Positions 17,850 to 26,093 of a stretch of 51,913 nt of DNA are shown here, piece by piece (position 1 is the stretch's first letter; the number at the start of each line of letters is the position of its first letter). The notes under the pieces are model-generated. The model saw only the letters and a program-made list of their open reading frames with translations, had not been told where the DNA came from and did not search any database. Position numbers and translations under genes: made by a program. The stretch is from Ramlibacter sp. (lineage in GTDB: Bacteria; Pseudomonadota; Gammaproteobacteria; Burkholderiales; Burkholderiaceae_C): assembly GCA_021323335.1 (NCBI GenBank), contig JAJTCN010000015.1, positions 1-51,913 of the forward strand. Reading direction: 5' to 3'.

Positions 17850-18179
17850 CTATCGGACAAGCTGGTCGAGCTTGTCCTTGATGTCCTTCCATTCCTCGGC
17901 ATCCGGCAACGCGGGCTTGCGCTTGGTGATGCTCTTCCAGCCGCCGGCCGTGGAGAGCTCGGCGTTCAGCTTGATGAAGGCGACCTGGTCGGCAGGCACG
18001 TCTTCTTCCGCATAGATCGCGTTCACCGGGCATTCCGGGATGCAGACCGCGCAGTCGATGCATTCGTCCGGGTCGATCACCAGCATGTTCGGGCCCTCGC
18101 GGAAGCAATCCACGGGGCAGACGTCCACGCAATCGGTGTACTTGCAGCGGATACAGGATTCGGTGACGACGTGGGTCAT
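17850..18179 (-). CDS. fdxA: 7Fe ferredoxin (3Fe-4S/4Fe-4S)
   Basis: 109 residues. The first cluster motif C-I-R-C-K-Y-T-D-C (from residue 9) keeps C-x-x-C-x-x-x-x-C with C-P after it. The second, [12 protein letters not shown] (from about 40), is a full 4Fe-4S motif. A C-terminal extension of about 45 residues (K-S-I-T-K-R-K-P) is typical of the FdxA type. It is a small cytoplasmic electron carrier. It ends 5 bases before the start of its likely reductase, so the two form an operon. Upstream (18180-18272) is an AT-rich spacer without a convincing promoter match. Confidence 0.95.
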   Translation of the reverse strand: MTHVVTESCIRCKYTDCVDVCPVDCFREGPNMLVIDPDECIDCAVCIPECPVNAIYAEEDVPADQVAFIKLNAELSTAGGWKSITKRKPALPDAEEWKDIKDKLDQLVR

Positions 18180-18272
18180 TGTGGAAAGAGGCTCGGGGAA
18201 ACCCTTGATTTTATTTGTTTTTCATTCCATCCCCCACAAAGTGGCCGTTCGCCCCGGAGGATTTGTCCTGCG

Positions 18273-19547
18273 TCAACGAACCAGCACGGCTCCCGCGGTC
18301 TTGTGCGTCGCCGTATCCACCAGCACCAGGGCGCCCAGCGCACGGGAGCGCGCATAGGGCAGGGTGGCCAGCGGCTCCTGCAACGCCAGCTCCACGTGGC
18401 CGATGCCGTTGGGCTCCAAGTGGTCGGCGTCCTGTTCGGCCAGGGTGTTCACGTCCAGCTTGTGCACGATGCGTTTCACCCTGGTCTTGACCCAGCGGTG
18501 GCCATGCAGCGCGAAGTAGGTGCGGCCGGCCACCAGCGGCTCGTCGTCGAGCCAGGCGACGGTGGCGGAAACCTCGCGCGACGGCTCGAAGGCGCCGGGC
18601 GCCAGCAGCCAGTCGCCACGCGACACGTCCACTTCGCGGTCCAGGATGATCCCGGCGCTGTGGCGCGCGTGCACCTCCCCCGGTTGGCGGGCATGGTCCA
18701 GCACTTGCGCGACGATCGCCGTCTGGCCGCTCGGCAGCACGGTCACCGGCTGGCCCTGCTGCACGTGCCCCGTGGCCACGCGGCCCCAGAACACGCGGCG
18801 GCCCCGCGAGGTGTCGGCCGACGAAGAGAACTTTTCGACCCACTGCACCGGAAAGGCAAAGGCCTCGGTGGTTTCGGCCGGCGTCACGTCCAGCTGTTCC
18901 AGCAGCGCCAGCAGGGACAGGCCGTGGTAGCCGCACCAGCCCGGCTTGCCGTCGACCACGTTGTGGCCCTTCAGCGCGGAGATCGGGACGATGGCGCGCG
19001 CGTGCACGCCCGCGGCTTCGGTGAAGGTCTCCAGCGCCGCGCGGATGTGGTCGAAGGCCACGCGCGGGTCTTCGACGGCGTCCAGCTTGTTGACGGCGAA
19101 CACGATCGCCGGCACGCGCAGCAGGTTGCACAGCAGCGTGTGGCGGCGGGTCTGGGGCAGCAGCTCCAGGCCAGGCTCGCGCCACTTCAGCTTGGTGGCG
19201 TCCACCAGCACCACGGCGGCGTCGGCGCTCGACGCAGCCGTCACCATGTTGCGGGTGTACTGCTCGTGCCCCGGCGCGTCACCGATGATGAACTTGCGCG
19301 CCGGCGTGGCGAAGTAGCGGTAGGCCACGTCGATGGTGATGCCCTGTTCGCGCTCGGCGGACAGGCCGTCGGTGAGCAGCGCCAGGTCGGCCTCGCCGGA
19401 GCGGGAGACGCTGGCCAGTTGGTCCTGCAGCACGGCGCGGCTGTCCACCAGCAGGCGGCCGATCAGGGTGCTCTTGCCGTCGTCGACGGAACCGCAGGTG
19501 ATGAAGCGCAGGGCTGCGTCGTGGTCAGTGGCGATGGCGGTCGTCAT
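18273..19547 (-). CDS. cysN: Sulfate adenylyltransferase subunit 1 (GTPase)
   Basis: 424 residues. GTPase signatures are intact: G-S-V-D-D-G-K-S-T (G1, near residue 18), D-A-P-G-H (G3, near 95) and N-K-L-D (G4, near 150), followed by two beta-barrel domains as in EF-Tu. GTP hydrolysis drives APS formation by CysD. There is no C-terminal APS kinase (CysC) extension. The ATG (19545-19547) shares one base with the cysD stop (TGATG), so translation is coupled. It is the last gene of the sulfate assimilation operon. Confidence 0.95.
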   Translation of the reverse strand: MTTAIATDHDAALRFITCGSVDDGKSTLIGRLLVDSRAVLQDQLASVSRSGEADLALLTDGLSAEREQGITIDVAYRYFATPARKFIIGDAPGHEQYTRNMVTAASSADAAVVLVDATKLKWREPGLELLPQTRRHTLLCNLLRVPAIVFAVNKLDAVEDPRVAFDHIRAALETFTEAAGVHARAIVPISALKGHNVVDGKPGWCGYHGLSLLALLEQLDVTPAETTEAFAFPVQWVEKFSSSADTSRGRRVFWGRVATGHVQQGQPVTVLPSGQTAIVAQVLDHARQPGEVHARHSAGIILDREVDVSRGDWLLAPGAFEPSREVSATVAWLDDEPLVAGRTYFALHGHRWVKTRVKRIVHKLDVNTLAEQDADHLEPNGIGHVELALQEPLATLPYARSRALGALVLVDTATHKTAGAVLVR

Positions 19548-20479
19548 CAGAAATACCCGTCCTTCTTGCGCTTTTCCATGGAGGCCTCGGACGTCTTGTC
19601 GTCCATGCGGGTGGCGCCGCGCTCGCTGACTTCGACGGTCAGCGTCTCGGTCACCACGTCGGCCGCATTGGCGGCGATGCTGGCCACCGGGCAGGTGCAG
19701 GTGATGTCGCCCACGGTGCGGAAGCGCACGGTGCGCGTGACGACCTGCTCGCCCTCCTTCGGTGGCGTCAGCGGGGTCACCGGCACCAGCAGGCCGCGGC
19801 GCTCGACCACCTCGCGCTGGTGCGCGTAGTAGATCGAGGGCAGGGAGATGTTCTCGCGCTCGATGTACTGCCACACGTCCAGCTCGGTCCAGTTGGAGAT
19901 GGGGAACACCCGGAAGTGTTCGCCCGGCTGCAGGCGCGTGTTGAACAGCGTCCAGAGTTCGGGACGCTGCGCCTTCGGCTGCCACTGCCCGAAGCTGTCG
20001 CGGTGCGAGAAGATGCGCTCCTTGGCGCGGGCCTTCTCCTCGTCGCGGCGGGCGCCGCCGATCAATGCGTCGAAGCGGAACTCCTCGATGGCTTCCAGCA
20101 GCGTCACCGACTGGTGCACGTTGCGGCTCTCGCCGGGGTGCGCCAGGCGCACCGTGCCGCGCCGCATCGAATCCTCCACGCTGCGCACGACCAGCTCGGC
20201 GCCCAGCTCCTTGGCCCGAGCGTCCCGGAAGTCCGTCACTTCCCGGAAGTTGTGGCCGGTGTCGATCATCAGCAGCGGGAAGGGGATGCGCCCGGCGCCA
20301 AACGCCTTTTCCGCGCACTTGAGCATCACCAGCGAGTCCTTGCCGCCCGAGAACAGCAGCGTGGGCCGCTCGAAGGCGCCGGCGACTTCGCGCAGGATGA
20401 AGATCGCTTCCTCCTCCAGCGCGTCGAGATGGCGGTTGCTGATGCGCCCCAGCAGCTGGGGTTCCGTCCTGGCGTTCAT
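19547..20479 (-). CDS. cysD: Sulfate adenylyltransferase subunit 2
   Basis: 310 residues. The ATP pyrophosphatase P-loop S-G-G-K-D-S is near residue 41, with the family's D-T-G-H-N-F, G-G-A-R-R-D-E-E and F-P-I-S-N-W-T-E-L-D-V-W motifs after it. It joins sulfate and ATP to make APS with CysN. The ATG at 20477-20479 overlaps the cysH stop by 4 bases (ATGA). An upstream in-frame start exists but would extend into cysH. Confidence 0.96.
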   Translation of the reverse strand: MNARTEPQLLGRISNRHLDALEEEAIFILREVAGAFERPTLLFSGGKDSLVMLKCAEKAFGAGRIPFPLLMIDTGHNFREVTDFRDARAKELGAELVVRSVEDSMRRGTVRLAHPGESRNVHQSVTLLEAIEEFRFDALIGGARRDEEKARAKERIFSHRDSFGQWQPKAQRPELWTLFNTRLQPGEHFRVFPISNWTELDVWQYIERENISLPSIYYAHQREVVERRGLLVPVTPLTPPKEGEQVVTRTVRFRTVGDITCTCPVASIAANAADVVTETLTVEVSERGATRMDDKTSEASMEKRKKDGYF

Positions 20480-21213
20480 GCGGCGACTTTCTCTTCCTGG
20501 TTCACGTGCAGGCCGCACTCCTTGGCGGCTTCGTCTTCCCACCACCAGCGGCCCGCGCGGAAGTCCTCGCCCAGGCTGATGGCGCGGGTGCAGGGCGCGC
20601 AGCCGATGCTGGGGAAGAACTGGTCGTGCAGCGGGTTGTAGTCCACGCCTTCGGCCTGGATGTAGTGCCAGACGTCGCCCCAGGTCCAGTCGGCCAGCGG
20701 ATTGATCTTGGCGCGGCCGTTCTTCGGCACGTCGGCGGTGTCGATCGCCGGCACCTCGGCGCGGGCCGGCGACTGCTCGCGGCGCAGGCCGGTGATCCAG
20801 GCGCGCTGGCCGGTGAGCGCGCGCTCGAGAGGCTCGAGCTTGCGGATCTGGCAGCAGGCCTTGCGCAGCGCGATGCTGCGGTACATGGCGTCCTTGCCTT
20901 CGCGGCCGACGAAATGCACCACGGACTCCTGCACCGGGCGGAACACCTCGATGCGGGTGCGCGAACTGGCGCGCGTGCGCTCCAGCAGGTCCAGCGTCTC
21001 GCCGTGCAGCGCGCCGGTCTCCAGCACGAACACGGGGATGTCCAGCTCCAGCCCGTTGATCAGGTGCGTGATCACCACGTCCTCGGCGCCGAGGCTCGAG
21101 GCCTGCTTCAGCGGCGCGTATTCCGAGGCCGCGCGCAGCAGCAGCTTGCGGGTTTCGGCCAGCTTGGCGTCGTAGTCGCGCGAGGCGCGGGCATGCAGGT
21201 CGATGGCGCTCAT
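20476..21213 (-). CDS. cysH: Adenylyl-sulfate reductase (assimilatory, Fe-S type)
   Basis: 245 residues of the PAPS/APS reductase family. A Cys-Cys pair near residue 119 and C-A-P-C near 205 supply the four ligands of a 4Fe-4S cluster, which marks APS reductases; PAPS reductases lack it. That agrees with the lack of an APS kinase in this operon. It reduces APS to sulfite with thioredoxin. The ATG at 21211-21213 has GAGGAA 6 bases upstream and begins 1 base after the DUF934 stop. Confidence 0.94.
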   Translation of the reverse strand: MSAIDLHARASRDYDAKLAETRKLLLRAASEYAPLKQASSLGAEDVVITHLINGLELDIPVFVLETGALHGETLDLLERTRASSRTRIEVFRPVQESVVHFVGREGKDAMYRSIALRKACCQIRKLEPLERALTGQRAWITGLRREQSPARAEVPAIDTADVPKNGRAKINPLADWTWGDVWHYIQAEGVDYNPLHDQFFPSIGCAPCTRAISLGEDFRAGRWWWEDEAAKECGLHVNQEEKVAA

Positions 21214-21214
21214 C

Positions 21215-21589
21215 TCAATTCCTCGCAAAAAGCGGCTGCGTCACCACGGCATCGCCCTGGTAGAACGCGGGGTAGCGGGCGAACTGGCGCTCGGCATCGG
21301 CCGGGTCCTTGCCTTCCTTGAGCACCGCGCTGGAAAAGCCCACGCGGTACATCTGCACCAGCTGGTCGACCAGCACGTCGCCGGTGGCGCGGATGTCGCC
21401 GGTGAAGCCGCGGCGCTGGCGCAGCAGGCGGGCCTGGGTGAAGGCGCGGCCGTCGGTGAACTTGGGGAAGTCCAGCTCGACGCGATCGATGCCCTCCAGC
21501 GAGACCTCCAGCGGGTCCGCGTCGTTGGCCAGCACCAGGACGTTCAGGTGGTCGGCCGGCACGGCGCCGGCGGCGAGGATGGTGATCAT
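21215..21589 (-). CDS. DUF934 family protein of the sulfate assimilation operon
   Basis: 124 residues, cytoplasmic, without signal peptide or metal-binding cluster. It fits the DUF934 family, which sits next to cysI or nitrite-reductase-like genes in many proteobacteria: V-L-V-L-A-N-D-x-D-P near residue 17, L-D-F-P-K-F-T-D-G-R-A near 40, and an L-R-x-R-x-G-F-T-G-D-I-R-A-x-G-D-V-L-x-D-Q motif near 56. Its biochemical role is unknown; an accessory role for sulfite reductase is inferred from context. The start overlaps the cysI stop by 4 bases, and it ends 1 base before cysH. Confidence 0.88.
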   Translation of the reverse strand: MITILAAGAVPADHLNVLVLANDADPLEVSLEGIDRVELDFPKFTDGRAFTQARLLRQRRGFTGDIRATGDVLVDQLVQMYRVGFSSAVLKEGKDPADAERQFARYPAFYQGDAVVTQPLFARN

Positions 21590-23412
21590 GCGGTTTCGCG
21601 CTCCACGAAGCGGGCGCCGTTGGCGGCGGCCTTGAAGGGGTCCATGCCGACGCGGCGCAGGGTGCCGATGAAGCTTTCGGCCTTGCCGTCGGCCAGCGTC
21701 TGGCGCTCGCGGCGGTAGGTGTCCAGCACGGCCTCGATCACCACCGGCACTTCAGCGGCGGAGAAGGATGGGCCCACGACCTTGCCGGGCAGCGCCGGGC
21801 CGGACAGCGCGGTGCCGTCGGAGCCGCCCAGCGTCACCTGGTACCACTCCTTGCCGTCCTTGTCGACGCCGAGGATGCCGATGTGGCCGGCGTGGTGGTG
21901 GCCGCAGGAGTTGATGCAGCCGGAGATGTTCAGGCGGATGTCGCCGAGGTCGAACTCTTCGTCCAGGTCCTGGAAGCGCTGCGTGATCGCCTCGGCGATG
22001 GGCAGCGAGCGCGCATTGGCCAGCGAGCAGAAGTCGCCGCCGGGGCAGGCGATCAGGTCGGTCAGCAGGCCGATGTTGGGCTTGGCGAAGCCGGCCTTGC
22101 GGGCCGCGGCCCACAGCGCGGGCAGGTCGTCCTGGTGCACCCAGGGCAGCAGCAGGTTCTGCTCGTGCGTTAGGCGGGCCTCGCCGGAAGAGAAGCGATC
22201 CGCCAGCGCGGCCGCCTGTTCCATCTGGTCGGCCGTGGCATCGCCGGGCGCGTAGCCCAGGCGCTTGAACGACAGCGTGACGATGCGCAGCTCGGGATTG
22301 CGGTGCGGACGCACGTTGCGCTGCAGCCAGCGGTGGTACTGCGGGTCGGCCTCGGCGTCGGCGCGCACGATCGCCTGCACCTGCGCTTCGGCGCCCTTGC
22401 GCGAGTTCGGCTGGATCGCGGGGTGCACGAAGGACGCGGCGACGCGGTCGTACTCCGCCTGCGTCAGCGTGTGCGGGCCGCCATCCTGTTCCACGATGGC
22501 CTTGAACTCCGCTTCCACCTTGTCGATGTAGCGCTGGCCCTCGGCCTTGACGAGGATCTTGATGCGCGCCTTCCAGGCGTTGTCGCGGCGGCCGTACTCG
22601 TTGTAGACGCGGATGCAGGCTTCGATGTAGTTCAGCAGGTGCTGCCAGGGCAGGAACTCGCGCACCACGCTGCCGATGATGGGGGTGCGGCCCATGCCGC
22701 CGCCCACCTGCACGCGGAAGCCCAGTTCACCGGCCTCGCTGCGCACCAGTTGCAGGCCGATGTCGTACCAGCCCAGGGCGGCGTGGTCTTCCTTCGAGCC
22801 GTTCAGCGCCACCTTGAACTTGCGCGGCAGGAAGGCGAACTCGGGGTGCAGCGTGCTCCACTGGCGCAGGATCTCCGCGAAGGGCCGCGGGTCCGCCACT
22901 TCGTCGATGCCGATGCCGGCGAATTCGTCGGTGGTGATGTTGCGGATGGTGTTGCCGCTGGTCTGGATGCCGTGCATGTCGGCGGCGGCCAGCAGCTCCA
23001 TCACGTCGGCGGCCTTGTCGATCGGGATCCAGTTGAACTGCACGTTGGTGCGCGTGGTGAAGTGGCCGTAGCCGGTCTGCAGCTTCGTGGCGACGGGCGC
23101 GCCACCGGGCACCGGCACCTCGCCCAGCGCCTGCTGCTTGTCCTGCGCCTCGCGCAGCAGCCCGGCATCCGGCTGGTCGAACTCGCGTGCGACGCGGGCC
23201 AGCGCGCGCAGCTGGTAGCTGGCGATGTCGCCGTAGGGCACGGCGATGCGCGTCATCGGGGCGTAGCGCTGCACGTACCAGCCGTTCTGCAGGCGCAGCG
23301 GCCGGAACTCGTCGTCGCTGAGCTTGCCGGCCTGCCAGCGTTCGAGCTGGTCGCGGAACTGTGCGGCACGGGCTCGCACGAACTGGCGGTCGAAATCGGT
23401 GTATTGGTACAT
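21586..23412 (-). CDS. cysI: Sulfite reductase hemoprotein (nitrite/sulfite reductase family)
   Basis: 608 residues. The siroheme/4Fe-4S ligands are seen as C-P-G-G-D-F-C and G-C-I-N-S-C-G-H-H-H in the C-terminal half, with two ferredoxin-like sulfite-reductase repeats. An N-terminal region of about 60 residues (Y-Q-Y-T-D-F-D-R-Q-F-V) is typical of the proteobacterial one-subunit type. It reduces sulfite to sulfide with six electrons. No cysJ flavoprotein gene is present, so the electrons probably come from ferredoxin; the FdxA/reductase pair downstream of the operon is a candidate, which is inference. No siroheme synthase (cysG) lies in the window. It is the first gene of a five-gene unit. 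Confidence 0.93.
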   Translation of the reverse strand: MYQYTDFDRQFVRARAAQFRDQLERWQAGKLSDDEFRPLRLQNGWYVQRYAPMTRIAVPYGDIASYQLRALARVAREFDQPDAGLLREAQDKQQALGEVPVPGGAPVATKLQTGYGHFTTRTNVQFNWIPIDKAADVMELLAAADMHGIQTSGNTIRNITTDEFAGIGIDEVADPRPFAEILRQWSTLHPEFAFLPRKFKVALNGSKEDHAALGWYDIGLQLVRSEAGELGFRVQVGGGMGRTPIIGSVVREFLPWQHLLNYIEACIRVYNEYGRRDNAWKARIKILVKAEGQRYIDKVEAEFKAIVEQDGGPHTLTQAEYDRVAASFVHPAIQPNSRKGAEAQVQAIVRADAEADPQYHRWLQRNVRPHRNPELRIVTLSFKRLGYAPGDATADQMEQAAALADRFSSGEARLTHEQNLLLPWVHQDDLPALWAAARKAGFAKPNIGLLTDLIACPGGDFCSLANARSLPIAEAITQRFQDLDEEFDLGDIRLNISGCINSCGHHHAGHIGILGVDKDGKEWYQVTLGGSDGTALSGPALPGKVVGPSFSAAEVPVVIEAVLDTYRRERQTLADGKAESFIGTLRRVGMDPFKAAANGARFVERETA

Positions 23413-23467
23413 GGGCGTCGCATCTGCAGCCCACGCGCGGGCTGGAGACGGGACTCTAGGGAGGCTC

Positions 23468-23519
23468 CTTATGGATCCAAACTATTTTTTAGTTCGGGCC
23501 TTATGCGGATAAGCTTATG
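23468..23519. promoter_or_regulatory. cysI / pseudo-receiver divergent control region (putative LysR-type, CysB-like sites)
   Basis: CTTATG occurs three times (23468-23473, 23500-23505, 23514-23519), the last inside the palindrome ATAAGCTTAT (23509-23518). AACTA and TAGTT (23480-23484, 23490-23494) form another inverted repeat around a T run. This AT-rich island in a GC-rich genome is the right place for a CysB-type activator site. The assignment to CysB is inference. Confidence 0.45.
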
Positions 23520-23610
23520 CACCAGCACCGGCGCGGGTTTGCGCATGGTCTGTCCGGCATGCCGGATAAGCCCGAAAAGCCGGCAACCACAGGAGGGTCA
23601 CCGCAAGGAC

Positions 23611-24333
23611 ATGGCGCAGCGCATCTTCATCCAGGTGCTCGGGTTCTCCGAAGAGGAGCGGCACGCGCTCAACACGGTGTTCCGCTTGTCCGAGCAGTGC
23701 CTCACCATGTACCAGCTCTGGACGCCCGAAGCGCCCGAGCCACCCGGTGTCGCTTTGCTGGACGCGCAGAGCCACGAAGCCCGGCTGCATGCCGAGTCCC
23801 CGTCGAACCAGGGGCTGAAGATGTTGTGGGTTGGCGACAACCCGCCACCGGGCGTCTGGCGCTCCTTCACCCGTCCCCTGTCCTGGCCGGAGATCCTCGA
23901 AGCCCTGGACGCATTGTTCGCCGTGCAACAGGGCATTGACCTCGAGCTCGACGCCGTCGTGGCCGAGCCGATGTCGCTGAAGCAGGCCTTGATCGTCAGC
24001 CCGGACCGCGACGTCCGGCTGTACCTGCGTGCGCGGCTCGCGCTGGCGCGCGTGACGCTGGCCGACGAGGCGGAAACCGCCACCGGCGCCATGGAACTGG
24101 CGCGCGACAAGCAGTACGACGTGGCCGTGGTGGATTGCGGCGTGCAGGACATGACGGCCTGGGCCCTGCTGCGCCAGCTGCGCAAGGGCCGCCGGCCGGT
24201 GGCCCATGTGGCGCTCACCAAGCAGCGGCGCTCGCTGGCCGAACACGTGCGCGCCTGGATCGGTGGGGCCGAAGCGTTGCTCGACCAACCGCCACATCCG
24301 GCCCGGCTGGATGCCTGGCTGAGCCGCTTCTAG
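23611..24333 (+). CDS. Tandem degenerate receiver-domain protein (pseudo-response regulator)
   Basis: 240 residues, no output domain. Residues about 4-105 look like one receiver fold: G-V-A-L-L-D with Asp51 in the phospho-acceptor strand, then L-K-M-L-W-V-G-D and F-T-R88-P-L, where Arg replaces the conserved Lys. Residues about 130-238 look like a second: A-L-I-V-S-P-D-R-D, then D-V-A-V-V-D175, then V-A-L-T, then L-L-D-Q226-P, where Gln replaces the Lys. Both acceptor Asps are kept while both Lys and the first acidic pair are lost. The ATG at 23611 has AAGGA just upstream and AGGAGG 14 bases upstream. It is divergent from cysI, and its stop overlaps that of mnmC in CTAG. Confidence 0.65.
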   Translation: MAQRIFIQVLGFSEEERHALNTVFRLSEQCLTMYQLWTPEAPEPPGVALLDAQSHEARLHAESPSNQGLKMLWVGDNPPPGVWRSFTRPLSWPEILEALDALFAVQQGIDLELDAVVAEPMSLKQALIVSPDRDVRLYLRARLALARVTLADEAETATGAMELARDKQYDVAVVDCGVQDMTAWALLRQLRKGRRPVAHVALTKQRRSLAEHVRAWIGGAEALLDQPPHPARLDAWLSRF

Positions 24334-26078
24334 CTCCGGGCAGCGTCCAGGGCCTGGGCCAGCCGCGCCTCCAGCGGCAGCGGTTCGGCGTGCAGGCGGG
24401 CTGCCAGCAGTTCAGCGCACAGCATCGCGAAGGTCAGGCCGCGCGAACCCATCGCCGTGCTCACCCACCAACCGGGCGCCAGTTCGCCCACCAGCGGCCG
24501 GCGGTCCGCCGACGCGCAGCGCACGCCGCTCCAGGAGCGCACCGTGCCGGCATCGATCGCGGCCGCCATCGCATCCGCGGCGGCCGGCAGCACCGCCCGC
24601 ACCCGCTCCAGGTTGGCCAGCGTGTCTTCGTCGCGGACGGACGCGTCGGCCTCGCCGCGGCGGTAGCTCGAGCCCGTGATCCAGGCGCCGCGCTCTACCA
24701 ATGGCACGTGCGGAATGAAGTGCCCGTTGCCGTTGACGGGGAAGGGCGGCAGCGCGAGTGCATCCTCCCGCGGCGCCCACGTCACCTGGCCGCCGACGGC
24801 ATGCAGGGGCAGCCGATCGCCGAGCAGCGCGTTGCTGCCCAGCGCGGCGGCGACGACCACGAGGTCGGCCTCGGCCAGCCGCAAGCCGTCGGCATCATCG
24901 ATGCGCCAGCGAGCGCCATCACGGACGATGCCCGCCACCGCGCGTTCGCCAACGAACCGGATCCCGGGCTCGCGCAGCCACGTCCGCACCAGCGCCGCCG
25001 GTTCGATCCAGCCGGCGTTCTCGTGCCACCAGGCCGTGTCCGTCACCGCGATGGCCGCGGCCTGCTTCTGTGCTTCGGTGGCCTCGCGGCTCCACGGCCG
25101 CAACGCCTCACCGAATGCAGGCAGGGCGCGGTGGTCGCTGCCGCGCCATTCCAGCACCCCGGTGTCGGCCCATTCCAGTCCACGGGCCAGCCGCTGCCGC
25201 GCCTGCTCCAGCGTCATGCGCACGCCGGCGCGCGACAGGCGCGACAGCAGGTTGTCGTCCGGGGACTGGTGCGGCGCCAGCAGTCCCACCGGCAGGCTCG
25301 ATGCGCCGGCCGCCGGCGCGCCGGCCGCGTCGAACACACGCACCTGCCAGCCGCGCCGCGCCAGGCTGGCCGCCGCGGCGGCGCCGGCCAGCCCCGCGCC
25401 GATGACGACGGCCTCGCCCGCGACGACATCGCTGTCGCGGTCCAGGGCCTTCACCGGCCACGCCGGATCGTGGCGTGCCGCCAGCGCGGCACCGGCGGCG
25501 GCCAGACCGGGGCGCACCTGCACCTGCCACCCGCAGGTCTGCAGGTCGTGGGCCGTCGACTCCGCAACCGTCCGCGCGGCCAGCAGGGCGCCGCGACGGC
25601 ACAGGCGCGTCACGGCTTTCAGGGAATCCAGGGTCCACGGCGAGGCGTCGTCGAGCGTGTCCAGGAACACCGCATCGGCCCGGAAAGCCTGCTCGCGCAG
25701 CATGGCCGCGCGGTCGCCGACGCACAGCGTCAACAGCACGCGGCCTTCTTCGAACGAAAGGCGATGAAAGCCGGGCAGCAGGCCCTGCCACTGCGATGCC
25801 AGGGCCTGCGCCAGCGGCTGCAGCAGGGGATAGGTTTGCGCCGCGGCCTGCAGGTCGTCCGCGGCAGGCGGACGCGCGACCATCGCCGCGACATGCAGCA
25901 GCCGCGGCTGCAGCGGATCGCTGCGCCACGCTTGCCACAGCGCGAGGAATTTCAGTCCGGCGCCGAAACTGGTGTCCAGCACCCGCCATTGCGGCCGGCC
26001 CTCCCAGGCCCCCGGCAGGCCGCAGCCTTCCAGGAATACGTGGCGGACCTGTTCCAGCCCGCCGGCGGCCGCGGTCAT
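24330..26078 (-). CDS. mnmC: MnmC-type protein: intact FAD oxidoreductase domain, decayed tRNA methyltransferase domain
   Basis: 582 residues, shorter than the usual 620-670. MnmC finishes mnm5s2U34 in tRNA: the C-terminal FAD domain removes carboxymethyl and the N-terminal MnmD domain methylates. The oxidoreductase part looks sound: G-A-G-L-A-G near residue 226, S-L-P-V-G-L-L-A-P-H, and C-terminal S-A-D-R-R-P-L-V-G. The methyltransferase part is eroded. About 25-30 N-terminal residues are absent, because a stop (the yggX TGA) lies 15 bases upstream in frame. E-T-G-F-G-x-G-L-N has become D35-T-S-F-G-A-G-L-K43, and Val67 stands where the SAM-binding Glu is expected. After Asp140 the G-F-A-P-x-K-N-P-x-M-W motif is replaced. 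It follows yggX by 15 bases. Confidence 0.85.
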   Translation of the reverse strand: MTAAAGGLEQVRHVFLEGCGLPGAWEGRPQWRVLDTSFGAGLKFLALWQAWRSDPLQPRLLHVAAMVARPPAADDLQAAAQTYPLLQPLAQALASQWQGLLPGFHRLSFEEGRVLLTLCVGDRAAMLREQAFRADAVFLDTLDDASPWTLDSLKAVTRLCRRGALLAARTVAESTAHDLQTCGWQVQVRPGLAAAGAALAARHDPAWPVKALDRDSDVVAGEAVVIGAGLAGAAAAASLARRGWQVRVFDAAGAPAAGASSLPVGLLAPHQSPDDNLLSRLSRAGVRMTLEQARQRLARGLEWADTGVLEWRGSDHRALPAFGEALRPWSREATEAQKQAAAIAVTDTAWWHENAGWIEPAALVRTWLREPGIRFVGERAVAGIVRDGARWRIDDADGLRLAEADLVVVAAALGSNALLGDRLPLHAVGGQVTWAPREDALALPPFPVNGNGHFIPHVPLVERGAWITGSSYRRGEADASVRDEDTLANLERVRAVLPAAADAMAAAIDAGTVRSWSGVRCASADRRPLVGELAPGWWVSTAMGSRGLTFAMLCAELLAARLHAEPLPLEARLAQALDAARS

Positions 26079-26093
26079 CGCCTCGGCGTGCTG

